This document shows, piece by piece, positions 49,901 through 60,140 of a stretch of 64,000 bases of DNA. Made by a program: the position numbers and the translations under genes. This DNA is from Colletotrichum lupini (lineage: Eukaryota; Ascomycota; Sordariomycetes; Glomerellales; Glomerellaceae): NCBI RefSeq assembly GCF_023278565.1, contig NC_064682.1, positions 3,720,001 through 3,784,000 of the forward strand, in the 5' to 3' direction. Below the pieces are notes generated by a model. It worked only from the letters and a program-made list of their open reading frames with translations, was not told the DNA's origin and made no database searches. How positions within the stretch are numbered: position 1 is the stretch's first letter; each line of letters opens with the position of its first letter.

Positions 49901-52900
49901 GCTTTTAGCAATAATACTCCTTATCTATAATCTCCTCGTTACTCTCGTAAGTAAATAATCGCTTCTTAGTTAAGTAACGCCCTATAGCCCCGCTTTTACC
50001 TTGCGTATATCGACCTACTTACTTTTATTCCCTAATTTAGTAGGCATGTTTATCCTTATCGGAGAATTAGATTTATTTACTAGTTAGGTATAAGAGAGCT
50101 TTAGTAAGGAGTATAATATATAAGGCGACGTAGTTTGTACTGAGCAGGGGCTTATGCTTAACCGAGAGTCTTTTAAAAGTAGTGTGGCGGTAACGGTAAA
50201 TAAACCGTCCGTCGGTCGCGGCGACGTGGGGCGTAGCCCGGACGGCAATTTTAGGGTTATTAGCGATTTTAGTAATGTGTTTGTTAATTTGGGCGACCGT
50301 TTAACGGAGTCCCCTTCTTTTTCTTTTATTACTTCCGCTAATAAGGCTAATTTTATATTATACCTACTTATAGATAATAATAGCTAAAATTAGTACTCCG
50401 AAGTTATCTTATTCGTATCGTAATAGATTATTCTTCTTTATAAAGTCTAACTCTACGGGTTATTTACTTATTTATCCGAGCCAGGTGAGGAGTATAATTC
50501 GGGGGGGAATATGTTCTTATATTCCTATAGATCGCCTCTATTTTCGGAACTATTATCTCGCATATTGCTATCGTATTAAGTATCGGATCCGTTTCTAACC
50601 GTGCTAGTATTACCGGCAGTAGTAACGCATATTAGCTACTTATCCTCGGCCCTACTCCAACTAAAAATAATACTATATACGAACTATATAAAGCTATTTA
50701 TACTACTAGTCTAGCTAATTTTAAGCGCCGTATCGCGAGTATTTGTAGATAAGAAGTGCTTTTAGAAGGCGATAGATGAAAGAGCGATGTTGCGGATGAG
50801 ATTATTAAGATCTTAGCGGCGCTCTTTATATTTCGTAGCGAGAAGTTCCTTAAGGTATCCACGATTCTCGGCGTATTTTATAGTAGTAATAATATTAGTA
50901 AAATAGGCGTCCTTATCGAGGAGTAGGATTACGATTATATTAAACCGCCGCTAGTAATTACCCTATATTATTTTTAGATTGTAAAAGTCCGGCTTAGCTA
51001 TTCGTCTCTAGGCCTTGTTTTTCTCGTATGTTATTTTCGGTAGCTAAAAGGTAGGCATTCTATAATTCTCTCTTAGGTATTAATAGTAGTCAAATCGTCG
51101 GTCAGGCGGTTAAGTCCGTTAGGTATACGGGCGGACGGTAGAAGTAGATATTAATATATAAAGTTCGATACGTATATTTACGTAGAAGGTAAATATATAG
51201 AAAGAGAGGATGCTACGGTAAGATAAATAGCCAGCTTAGAGGTTAGGCAGTAGAGAAGGTCCTATTTTTAAAATTAGGGGCTTCTTAGACATAACGGATA
51301 ATATAGTCTAGCCATTAGCCAGCCTTAGCACTAATTATAACCTATTTAACGAGCGAGCGCGCGCTCTTCTTAAATATAGGCGCTAAACTAGCGCTACTTA
51401 TCTTTGGTCCGATATATAGGCGTAAGTACCTTACCGGGTATTTCCTTAATAAGGTCTCGATAATTACTTATAACACCCTACTTTAGCCCGTATTAGAGCC
51501 GTAAAGGACCCCCGAAGCTATACTGCCTCACCTACTTGCCTTTATTATTAGGATAGGATAAGTTCCCTTAGTAGCGAATTAACTTAGGCTTTTAGCGACT
51601 CTATCGATCTGTAGCGGCGCATAGATCAGGTTAAAGTAGAATACCAAGAGAATAGCTAATTAGCCGGGCAAAGTGAGATCTGTACGGTAACGAAAGTAAT
51701 AATATTACTAACTCCTAATAGTCTTGAGCTTACCGAAGTTATTAAGGCTTTTTTTAACGTATCCCTTACCTCGTTATTTAATACTCGTCTTATTTTCGCT
51801 TGCCGTTACTAACCGCGTAATACTAACTCTATTATAATTCCTTTATTATATAAAATTAGTAAGTAGAATATAGTCGGGGTAATATAGCGCACGCAGGACG
51901 TAAACTTTACTCTATACGTTCTTTTTAAGGACTATCCCTATAACCCGAGACCTACGCAGTTTATACTTTTATAAGTTCGGTATAGTATTTATTATAATCT
52001 TATTAATAACGACTACGTTCTAATTAATAAATCGTATATAAATTTCTATTTTATTAGCTTATATTCTTTAACGAGCCGCCGTTACTTATTATATAACTAG
52101 ACCGAGGTAATTAAGCCTAGTATATAGAGAATTTTAGTAAAGTTTAAGAACCTTATAGCTAAGTAATATATTGCCAACTTTTTAATATAGCGGAGGTAAT
52201 TTACTATTATTTTATATAAAGGCCTACCTAGCTATTTAGCTACCGCTAAGCGCCTTACGTTCAGCGAAAAGTAAAAAGCTAGTAAGCGACGAAGACGGGA
52301 GGGGGAGAGGTATAAGTCGTTCTAACCACGGCTATAAACGTAATACGTAAATTAACTAATACTACCGTTACTAATAGTGCTAAATGCCTTAGTCTTACTA
52401 TTCTAACCTCGCAGAAGATTACTTAAATAGGCGGTATACTACTTCTAGATCTCTTAAATAGAGGCGTTACCGTCGTCCGTTCTTAGTAAGTTAAGAACGA
52501 CGAGGTTAGTTATCTACCCCTAGGTAGAGGGGCTAGCGGGCTTTTTAGGTACAGTAATTAGACCACTTATAAACTTTATTAGCTTAAGCGAATTGTTAAT
52601 ACGCTATTAGCTAGTCTCTTTACTAGCTACTACTCGGCGTTATTAAAAAAAGTTATAGCGAAGGTAATTAGGTATAAAAGTAAGACGTCTAAAGACTTAA
52701 TAAAATGCGCATCGATTTAGAAATAAGAAAAGTTATTCTTAAAAAAGCTATATTACGTATATTTTTACCCCAATAACGATTAGTTTATCGGACCTTTATT
52801 AATAACGAATAGCTAAATATAATTATCCTAAAGGCCTTTGACGGCTACGTCTTTATTATACTTATTAAGCAGCTTCCCCCGTCCCTCTACTGCGGGTTTA

Positions 52901-53455
52901 TTTTACTTTTTAAGGCTAGCGACGCGCGAAGGATATTCTATAATACGTCATCCGCCCTCGCCTACCTTACGGACCAGCGGGTTATTTATAATAATATTAA
53001 ACTAGCTAATATTGCCTATTTGCCTAAGCGCAGCGCTATTCTTTTCGATTTTAAACTAGCTACGACGATAGATAAGAAAGAGCTGCCCGGTAGTACCCCT
53101 TGGTATATCCTACCTAACCTTATTATATAACGAACACAAGGAACCCCGGGCGACGTATAGGCCTTGGGTATTATAATACTCTATATACTAAAAAAGATTA
53201 CTCTTCTAAAAAAGACCATAAGAGGTTAGCTTATTCGTAATATAATAAATCGACACGGGGAAGCTCGTAAGCGCTTATTAAGCTAGCTCGATAATATTAC
53301 TAATGCTAAGGTTAGGTTAAATCGGTCTAATATAGTAAAAAAGACCGTTTTTAAGATACTAGAGCCCGGAATCGATTTTAAACTCTATACTTCACAAATC
53401 GTAGCTAGTGTTAAGGGTTTAAAAGAAACCTTAGGTATTAAATTTCACTTCTTAA
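46903..53455. repeat. RIP-degraded core of the inverted-repeat element
   Basis: About 6.5 kb of TA-rich sequence with CA/TG depletion and no open frame apart from a 77-codon remnant at 50154-50387. Coding-like pieces occur on the plus strand at 51.7-53.4 kb, broken by TAG/TAA, but no reverse transcriptase, integrase, DDE or helicase motif could be read. The type of element is therefore open. Confidence 0.65.
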
Positions 53456-54013
53456 ACTTATAACCGCACTCAGTCGGGGACAAGAGAAAACCATCTAAGG
53501 TAAAAGATCGCACAAAAAGAAAAGCTTAGTGGACAACGTCCGACTAGCTAGCTTCTCTAACACATTTAGGGGGCTATATATAACCATATAGTTTCGATCA
53601 TTATAATCATTCAGTCTTAAACTAGTAGACGTTAGAGCCAAGGTCTCTTCCTAATTCATAGTCTTTAACGACGTCTATAAAATTAAACAGTCCTCCGGGC
53701 TTTTCTTCCAGACACAGTTTTATAACCTCATCACGCAAAGATTTTTAAAAAAAAAAAAAAACACTTTATATACACCTCATCTAATAAGCCATCCTAGCCT
53801 AAGACCCAGGCGGAGGTAGTAAGTATCGCTATAAAACAACCGTCCAATATTATTATTTTTTAAAAAAAAATACCTATCCCTATGATAAGAAGTCCTGGGG
53901 TTTTACTAATAAGCACAACCGCGCCTCCACTATTTACATAATATAAGTAACCGCAATAGGAAAAAAAAACAATGTTTATATCACGGTAGGGAGAGATCGT
54001 GGTATACAAAGTG
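53456..54013. repeat. Strand-biased RIP segment at the right end of the core
   Basis: A count over 53461-54000 gives 36 CA but only 4 TG. G to A changes on this strand have removed TG while CA is untouched, so RIP acted on one strand only. A-rich runs (53746-53760, 53862-53871) break the segment. No gene is seen. Confidence 0.65.
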
Positions 54014-54229
54014 TCAGACTGCCCCAGGACATTCGTTACGGTAATTATTTCGCCTCAAGCGACCTGACTCATGCTTAACCAGAAGTATAAATAAGGCTAG
54101 CAAGGGTAACCTTATACAAGGGGGTCACACACTCATTATATAGATATGGGGTTTCTTCCCATAGCCATTCGTTCGTCATACTCATCAATATACACAGAAT
54201 GACCCCTGCCTGTCTAACTGCTGCTCGAT
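54014..54229 (+). repeat. Right ~216-bp inverted repeat
   Basis: Partner of 46693-46902. In plus orientation it begins TGTCAGACTGCC at 54012 and has TATAAATA at 54086-54093, facing outward toward the gene at 54.8 kb. The TG start, the TATA box and a possible end near TGTCA (about 54249) resemble an LTR of ~240 bp. The inverted arrangement resembles a DNA-transposon terminal repeat. I cannot decide between the two. Confidence 0.8.
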
Positions 54230-54808
54230 AATCTGATTCTCACTGTGTCAGCCCTCACGAAATCATGAGGGTGGTGTCGAAGATGTACTTGTGAGGATCA
54301 TACTCACGTTATTGCCTCGTTAGGGTCCAGCTTTACGCGTCTAACCGTCCAGATCCGCCTAACCGTAATTATGCGGTAGTTTTAGGAGGCTGCGAACCCT
54401 TTATATCCCCACAATCCGTCACATGATGATTCTATTTCGCATGCTAATCTTATTGATGCTTATGGTTTTGATGGCTAGTTATTCCGTGTCCAAACGCGGA
54501 CAATTTCGGTTCAGCCAAAAGTGTCAGCTTGATCTGAGCCTAGCGGACAGTTGTTGATTGACAAACCACAGGACAATGCGCTAGCGCAAGCTTCCATCAG
54601 CACATTAGGCAGGAGAGGGTAATCCATGCTTCTGAAGATCGCGGCTTTTGTTTATCATATATCCACGAGGCTTCTAACCTACTTCCTTACACTAAACGTA
54701 TCTACATACATTCTAGCCGAGCTTCGTATGAATAATCCCTGCCTTTGATTGATATCCAATCTGCCAGCACTCGATGAGGGGGGCAGCGACATCGAATAAC
54801 TATTGCAA
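54230..54808. other. Unmutated intergenic sequence
   Basis: Normal CA/TG content; 3' side of the minus-strand secreted-protein gene. A 60-codon minus-strand ORF (54679-54861) overlaps the end of that gene and has no recognisable content. Confidence 0.5.
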
Positions 54809-55087
54809 CTAGCAACCCTTCTTGGTGTCTGTGCAAATGCCATTGCAGCATACTTTCTCACACGCTTGGACCTGTGAAGAGTCAGTATCTTGCAAGTCGA
54901 AAATGAAATGTTGTGGACAGTAGCTTACAAAGTTCCAAGTTGGACTAGTTCGGCCTTCCCAAGTGTAACATTTTACAACATTCAAGCCTGAGCATCCCAT
55001 GGTGTATTTGTTTGGGTTGCAACCTTTGCCCTGATCCTCAGCAAGAATCGACGCTGCAAAGAACGGGACGAAATTGGAGAAGCGCAT
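54809..55087 (-). CDS. Small secreted cysteine-rich protein (effector candidate), 92 residues
   Basis: Single-exon frame from ATG 55087 to a stop at 54809. The internal ATG is preferred over the upstream one at 55162 because it gives a clean signal peptide (MRFSNFVPFFAASILA, cleavage near residue 16). The mature part has nine cysteines: GC, GC, KC, YC, AC, the pair in VCCNGIC, and a C-terminal GC. This is typical of small secreted fungal proteins with effector-like features; no named family is recognised and function is not inferred. The cysteine spacing differs from that of the gene at 46209, so common ancestry is not supported. It lies 580 bp from the right inverted repeat and points toward it, mirroring the left gene. 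Confidence 0.6.
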   Translation of the reverse strand: MRFSNFVPFFAASILAEDQGKGCNPNKYTMGCSGLNVVKCYTWEGRTSPTWNFVSYCPQHFIFDLQDTDSSQVQACEKVCCNGICTDTKKGC

Positions 55088-55599
55088 TGTGATCAAAGGG
55101 AGTGAATCGATGTAGTCGAGCAAGGAGATTGTTGGCAATGATAAAGATAACCTAATTGACACGAGACTGACACTGGCTTTTCAAAAGACACTTGTGTGAC
55201 TGATAATAGCGCTACACGTTGAAGACAAGCACGTTTCAAGTAAAGAATGACGCGGCTTCTGATTGACCGCTTCATTTCCACGGACCTAGGTCCCATAAAA
55301 ACGCTAAAAGGAAGTTCAATCCTTCCCTGTCCTATCAAACTTTCCACAACAGAGATTGCCTCAACCAGCATAAGGATCTTCAGAAATCAACATACCTCTT
55401 CTATCCCAGCAGGCATATAGTGCGAGTGGTGTTGCGAGAATCCGTTTGGTTCCATCACCCACACAACGGGGCTTTTCCGATTCAAGCTGGGGGTATGCCT
55501 CACTTGGATTCGACTGTGACCATCCTGTCGATAAGGGGTGCCTAGTACCTGACATGTTGAAGTTTGAGTGCGACGAGGAGTCGAACTCTTGAGCAGCAG

Positions 55600-55983
55600 C
55601 TAGTCGGGCATGGCAAAAAGATTTGACGGCAATGCACGAAGGAGAAGAGTTCGCACATCTGGGATTTTCGGAGTTCGAGGATACCTAGCTGTCACCTTTG
55701 GGAAGCGAATTTCCATAGTTGCTATGGCAATAGTGTTTTCAGATTTATGGCAATATTTTGAGTCTACAGGCCAACCTACCTCTGGGCAATGTCGAGGGTT
55801 TAGTATTCTGGAGCAACTCTGCAACGTGCAAAATAGATGATGTTCGGTTCGGAATTCGAACCACTCACTATGTTGGATAGGTGGAGAGCTTTTCGCGCAG
55901 TCGCCAAACATATTAGGCTGACAGCTTTTAGGACAGTTGACGAGGCTAGCCGAATTTGCCCTGCTCAGCGCGCTGTTTCTCAT
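55600..55983 (-). CDS. Hypothetical 127-residue ORF
   Basis: Open from ATG 55983. The N-terminal third contains several cysteines (NCPKSCQPNMFGDCAKS) but no signal peptide. The rest is basic. No family is recognised. It lies ~500 bp upstream of the 92-residue secreted-protein gene on the same strand. It could be an exon of a gene whose other exons I cannot identify, or chance. Confidence 0.25.
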   Translation of the reverse strand: MRNSALSRANSASLVNCPKSCQPNMFGDCAKSSPPIQHSEWFEFRTEHHLFCTLQSCSRILNPRHCPEVGWPVDSKYCHKSENTIAIATMEIRFPKVTARYPRTPKIPDVRTLLLRALPSNLFAMPD

Positions 55984-56424
55984 GAAGGCGTGAGGTCTAT
56001 AGGTTGATCATACACTACGTTGAGGTGCTCTACCAATTCGATGCGTTGACATGCTTTTGAATTGTCGAGGGCAGACTTCTTAGCTAGCGAGGATCGTTGC
56101 TGCTGAGAATTCCAGTTGGTACTCTATTTTGAAAGCTTTTCAAGGTTTATTCGGCATATGTCCTTCCCTGTCGATGATCGAAATATTGGACCATCATCAG
56201 ACGCTCCAGCCCCATATCAAAACCCTTTCTCGCTAGGATCGTTATCAACATTCCACGCATTCTTGCCTTTCTGCTAGTCACAACGCATGACATTGGGAGC
56301 ATTTCATTGGACAATTTACAAAATTCTTCGCAGCAGCCCCCAATCTCCGTCTTCCCATTGCGCACATTCCCAAAGTATACCGGCATGAACGATCCATTAA
56401 GTGACTGTGGACAAGTTCAGGCGT

Positions 56425-56898
56425 TCAAGGTTTACTTCGGTTGCTGATATAGTGGTTATCATACCCACATGCATACTCATAGAGGTCTAGAGTCGTGCGG
56501 TGACCTGGGGGGCCCCAGCTTAGCGGCTGGCAGCATGCTGAACGAGGAATCAGGTGATGGGAGTGCTCGAAGGATTCATTTGGACCTGCAGTAGCTCTGA
56601 TTGGATATCCACATCTGTCTTCAATACACAAGTAGCCTTCCTCAAGACCCAACATGTACTTATGATACTTGGCATACGGGCCTAATATCGGTTTGTCCGG
56701 ACCTAGTTCAGCGGTATCCGCAATCTCGCCGCCTAATTCATTTCTTGTTAGGCCGGTATAAATCAGCGCATGACCGCAAGTCCTTGTTAATATCAAGCGT
56801 AAGGGGGCTAGCTTCGATGCTGGGGATACATGAGTCGCTTCGGGCACCGTAGAGTGATATGACAACGAGATATGTTGAATAATACAGGAATAAAACAT
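56425..56898 (-). CDS. Hypothetical ORF, possible secreted protein exon
   Basis: 157-codon frame. Its downstream part (GLEEGYLCIEDRCGYPIRAT and SACCQPLSWGPPGH) has coding-like composition with several cysteines. Just upstream a different frame shows a hydrophobic segment, LFLYYSTYLVVISLYGARS, that would suit a signal peptide, so an intron near 56.70-56.80 kb could join the two. No canonical GT-AG pair is clear there, so the gene model is unresolved. Confidence 0.3.
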   Translation of the reverse strand: MFYSCIIQHISLSYHSTVPEATHVSPASKLAPLRLILTRTCGHALIYTGLTRNELGGEIADTAELGPDKPILGPYAKYHKYMLGLEEGYLCIEDRCGYPIRATAGPNESFEHSHHLIPRSACCQPLSWGPPGHRTTLDLYEYACGYDNHYISNRSKP

Positions 56899-57547
56899 CT
56901 GCTACGCGCCGCTGAGCCCAGACGGCGGATAGGGTCGCTCTAGGGCTTTTCCTCACTGTATGTGCTTGAGCGTCTTTGTCGGTGGTCCGAGCTACGGCTT
57001 TGTCTCCCTGAATGAGCCGTTTACTCTGACTAGTGCATGGTTTCAAACTCTTACAAAGGTCTTCTTCAGATAATGGACCCCGGGCAGTCGCAGTGCTGGT
57101 TAGAGCCCACATATCACATTAGGAAGCTCGGGGCCCCACGAGTCATACAGGTATCGCAGCCTTTATTGCGCAACATCGCAATGACGGTAATCAAAGCCAA
57201 CCCGGAGTGCCCGGACCTCCTGAGAATTTGTAGAATCAACAAGATTAATCAAAAATAGTCCACTGAGCCAAGCCCGGTCTCATGCCGGCACCTAAGATTG
57301 CAGGACTGCATCGTAGTAGCGCGAAGTTCAAATGTCGGTCAACTTTATTCCTGCTGTAAGTCAAGGTCGCAAAGACAGCCGTTACATTTGATAAGCTTTC
57401 AGCTAGAGGATAAGTGTCAGGCGACAGCTTGGCAGCCAGCAATAGTGTGCATATCGGTCTATTTCCTACTTAGCGAGTGAGGTGTTGCTGTTGTTGACAC
57501 GTCTTTCTAACCTAAAACAAGAAACAGAACAAGGTTTCAAGGCATGA

Positions 57548-57748
57548 TGTTAGATAAACGATGTTGATTTAATGCAATACCACTAAGGTCATCGATCAAA
57601 GGGTGATTATTGTGCTTGATTAAGGGATTCCGTCCTATTCCGGTCCGGGCGGGGTTCTGTCTTATATTTACCTATTATCACCGGTTTATGTATATCATTT
57701 AATGCTTTTCTAGCATCCCTTTATCCAGACACAGTCGTCAATGCAACA
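57548..57748 (+). repeat. LTR of the 201-bp family, copy C (unmutated)
   Basis: TGTTAGATAAACGATG to AATGCAACA, 201 bp, with CA and TG intact. TG...CA ends and a conserved GGTCCGGGCGGGGTTCTGTC box. It serves as the unmutated reference for copies A and B. No internal retroelement sequence is attached on either side and no target duplication is visible; probably a solo LTR. Confidence 0.75.
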
Positions 57749-57764
57749 TACTCATCCCCATCCA

Positions 57765-58112
57765 TTATGCCACTGCTGACCATACTTTTGATCTAACAAT
57801 AGTCTTACCTGACGCTAATGCCCGATGTTTCCTTTCACACAACTGGTTCAGTTCCGGCTTCGTTTCACGAATTACCACAACAAACGCATTTGCGTACACG
57901 GAATTTGTTTCGCTCTCATTTCGGGCCTCTGACGATCTATTTCGTATCGGCGCGGCGCTGAATTGACTCAAGTCGAAAGTCTCTCGAGCTTCTGGTCCCG
58001 GTGGGTGCATCCGATTCTGACCTTTCATTTGCTCGGAGTTGAAATCCAAGCGTACTGACTGCGGAACGGACTCAAACGTAGCGTCACCCAGAGAGAGGCT
58101 AGCACTCAACAT
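57765..58112 (-). CDS. Hypothetical 115-residue ORF
   Basis: Open from ATG 58112, beside the solo LTR and divergent from the F-box relic. It contains NAFVVVIRETKPELNQLCER, which has plausible protein composition, but no family is recognised and there is no signal peptide. The stop lies 17 bp from the LTR end, so the 3' part of a longer gene may have been displaced by LTR insertion. Confidence 0.3.
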   Translation of the reverse strand: MLSASLSLGDATFESVPQSVRLDFNSEQMKGQNRMHPPGPEARETFDLSQFSAAPIRNRSSEARNESETNSVYANAFVVVIRETKPELNQLCERKHRALASGKTIVRSKVWSAVA

Positions 58113-58285
58113 TCATAGCCCGAGCAGCTGCAGTCGTTGCCGACCTAGGCGAGAATTGCAGGCCTTTATATTACCAGCCGCGTATAATGCGACTGAGCAC
58201 CCCGTCCTCGAGATCGTCACTTCCCAACGTCGACGTCAACTGAACCCCGCGCCTCTTCCACTCAGCATCACGACAGACTTAGAGA

Positions 58286-58810
58286 ATGGCTGCTAATACG
58301 CCTCACGGATATCGCTCCATCACCGAGTACATCCCCCGCGACGACCAAACCGACGCAATTTTTCGGGCCGCTGCGTATCATCGCAAAGACTACTGTCGTT
58401 CTGTGATATGGTTCGCACCTCGCGAACACGTCGTGGTTCGTCCGTCGTTAGCAACGCCCTTCTATAGGAGGTCCAATACGGGGCTCGGCTCCCTCGATCG
58501 ATTACCTCTCGAGCTCCTGCATGATGTAATACTACATCTCGACATGCGTTCTCTTGTAAACTTTCGACAAACAAGTCTCAGGTCAAGACAGACAGTAGAT
58601 TTACCGTTTCAAGTATCCTTTGCTGGGTGAAACTACGAGGAGATCCAGTCGTCGTACCATCAGTTGCACACTTCATATACGCTTCTCGGCCCCTTGGTGT
58701 GTATCCAAGCTGCGCACAAACGTACGTAGTCTGTCACGGCCCGGCCATACTGTTTACTAAGTGGTGGCTCCCAGCAGTCTCTGAGGTAACTGTGAAAGCA
58801 GCTTCGTAAT
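58286..58810 (+). pseudogene. F-box protein relic
   Basis: ATG 58286 opens a 114-codon frame ending at TGA 58628. Residues ~67-97 (SLDRLPLELLHDVILHLDM then SLVNFRQTSLRS) are a clear F-box, the Skp1-binding motif of SCF ubiquitin ligases, in the arrangement used by a common family of fungal F-box proteins. After this, in shifted frames, degenerate remains of that family's conserved part can be read (YHQLHTSYTLLGPLVC, then CHGPAILFTKWWLP). A possible intron starts at GTATCC 58611, but no splice restores a full frame. Family members are several hundred residues long, so this is a truncated, decayed gene. CA/TG content is normal, so decay was not by RIP. Confidence 0.6.
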
Positions 58811-59429
58811 GGAGCTCTTGACCTAATGAGACATACGATATAGGATCGAGCTGTTCTCCGATCTTTATGATTTAACTATGATGCACTCTTCAGGGTAACT
58901 CCTGGTGTGCAACGTCCACTCTCCGGCATTGTTCCTCTTGACTCGTTTCCAGACGTTCCTCCTATCTCTCTTCTACTGTTTCGAAATGCGGTCCTTCCTC
59001 TTCTGCGTGACAAGCTCATCAACTCATTGGTATTCGGCTCTGTCCCAGTCCCGAGAAGCCATCATATTTTCTGCTGTCACATCTCTTGATTCATCTGTGA
59101 CGGTACCTTGCCTACCCATCTACTTATAGTTACATTCACTCAATCCTCGTTTTCCCGTGACGCACTGGAAATCTTGTTGCCCTCCGGTACTCCTGATTTG
59201 TGTGAACACTCCCTTGGGACTGGGCAACAAACTAGGCGTTTCTCATTGCACAGTGATATTCACTTGTTGCCGGAGGTGAGAACTGTCTAGGCGGCGAGGA
59301 CGAGCGTGGATGCTAAGGCGACGATGGTAAGCCAAGTGGCGACATGCAGACTTTGATATCGATTGCATGAACGCTGACTTGGTCCTCACGGCGCTCGATG
59401 GAAGGCTCTCGGTAGCTTTTGGTGTAGTG
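58811..59429. other. Unmutated intergenic sequence
   Basis: Normal CA/TG. ORFs of 60-74 codons at 58905-59129 and 59108-59290 have no motif. Some of this may be decayed 3' sequence of the F-box gene. Nothing else is seen. Confidence 0.45.
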
Positions 59430-59734
59430 AAAAGAGTCGCAATCGTTCTCTGGAGTATGAGTCTGTAAGTCGGAAGGTGGATAAAGCTTTGGTGATCAAT
59501 CGTGGTTCTACCAGAAGGGGTTCTCAGTGAAGATGGATAAAAGAGATCGCAAGGTGTGATATTAAGTTGATTACTGAAGGGCTGTGAGCGTCTGATGTTG
59601 AGCTCGGCTCACTTCCATCTTATACATGAGTCCCGTTCCTGAACACGGCTCTTCTTGGTGATTACCTTTTCGTGTGGCCGTTGTGCGTCTGCGGGGCAGG
59701 CTCTGGTTTTGGTCTTGCATGTTGAGGCATAACG
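59430..59734 (+). repeat. Old fragment of the 540-bp LTR, without RIP
   Basis: Aligns with the left-middle part of the 540-bp LTR (TAAAGCTTTGGTGATCAATC here against TAAGGCTTTGGTAATTAATT at 43.6 kb) and with its right end (GGGGCAGGCTCTGGTTTTGG, ending near GGCATAAC). The middle is missing and replaced by unrelated bases. CA and TG are retained. It shows what the RIP-mutated copies looked like before mutation: most differences are C to T and G to A in those copies. Confidence 0.65.
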
Positions 59735-59907
59735 GTACAGTAACCAGCAATAGTGACGACGAACACAGTATACGGGACCGCGTAGGCGCCGAGTAAAGAG
59801 TAACAATATTTGTGAAGAGCCGTAAAGTTCTCCATAGCAGAACCACGCAAACCCATCCAGGCTCAAAATATCTCGAAGTCCATAAGAACCCTCTACCGTT
59901 GGCGCTA

Positions 59908-60140
59908 TCACGAATTGTCATCTGACCCCAGAACATCACAAGCACTCAGGTGGTCGTGGCGGTACTCAAATTGACATCTCAGTCCTTCGGTCAACAACAT
60001 GTCGACGTCCAAGCCCAATGGCGAGTACTTGAAGTCTAAATTGCTCTGGAGCATTCTTTCATCAACTTTGCCAAGTAGCCGCGAAAGCCTCCTGACATGT
60101 GCCTCTGGGCAATCTACGATACATGTGATTCCAACCTTTT
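59908..60140 (-). pseudogene. Coding-like fragment downstream of the chimeric frame
   Basis: A minus-strand frame open for about 80 codons, ending at TGA 59908-59910 and offset from the frame next to it. It reads GITCIVDCPEAHVRRLSRLL and then SPLGLDVDMLLTEGLRCQFE, with convincing protein composition. No family is recognised. Just to its left (59740-59900) another frame shows a hydrophobic segment, LGAYAVPYTVFVVTIAGYC, cut by the LTR fragment. These look like exons or fragments of decayed genes. Confidence 0.35.

Larger units (their letters stand above)
55088..57547. other. Unmutated island with weak ORFs
   Basis: Normal CA/TG content. Several ORFs of 60-160 codons lie on both strands. Two minus-strand frames with some protein-like content are listed separately. 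The rest compete with each other and have no motif. No tRNA could be folded here. Confidence 0.45.

Noticed and set aside
46693..54229. Firm call of a single large DNA transposon from the inverted repeats
   Set aside because: No transposase and no target duplication; the arms have LTR-like features, so two solo LTRs in opposite orientation explain them as well.
46209..55087. The two secreted cysteine-rich proteins as inverted duplicates of one gene
   Set aside because: Cysteine spacing, length and intron content differ and no sequence similarity is visible beyond the secretion signal.
55565..55600. tRNA-like T-arm (GAGTTCGACTC on the minus strand)
   Set aside because: No matching acceptor, D or anticodon stem could be found within 75 nt; a similar GGTTCGAATTCC near 55.85 kb also fails.
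58905..59290. Two 60-74-codon ORFs after the F-box relic
   Set aside because: No motif and competing frames; probably decayed 3' sequence of the F-box gene or chance.
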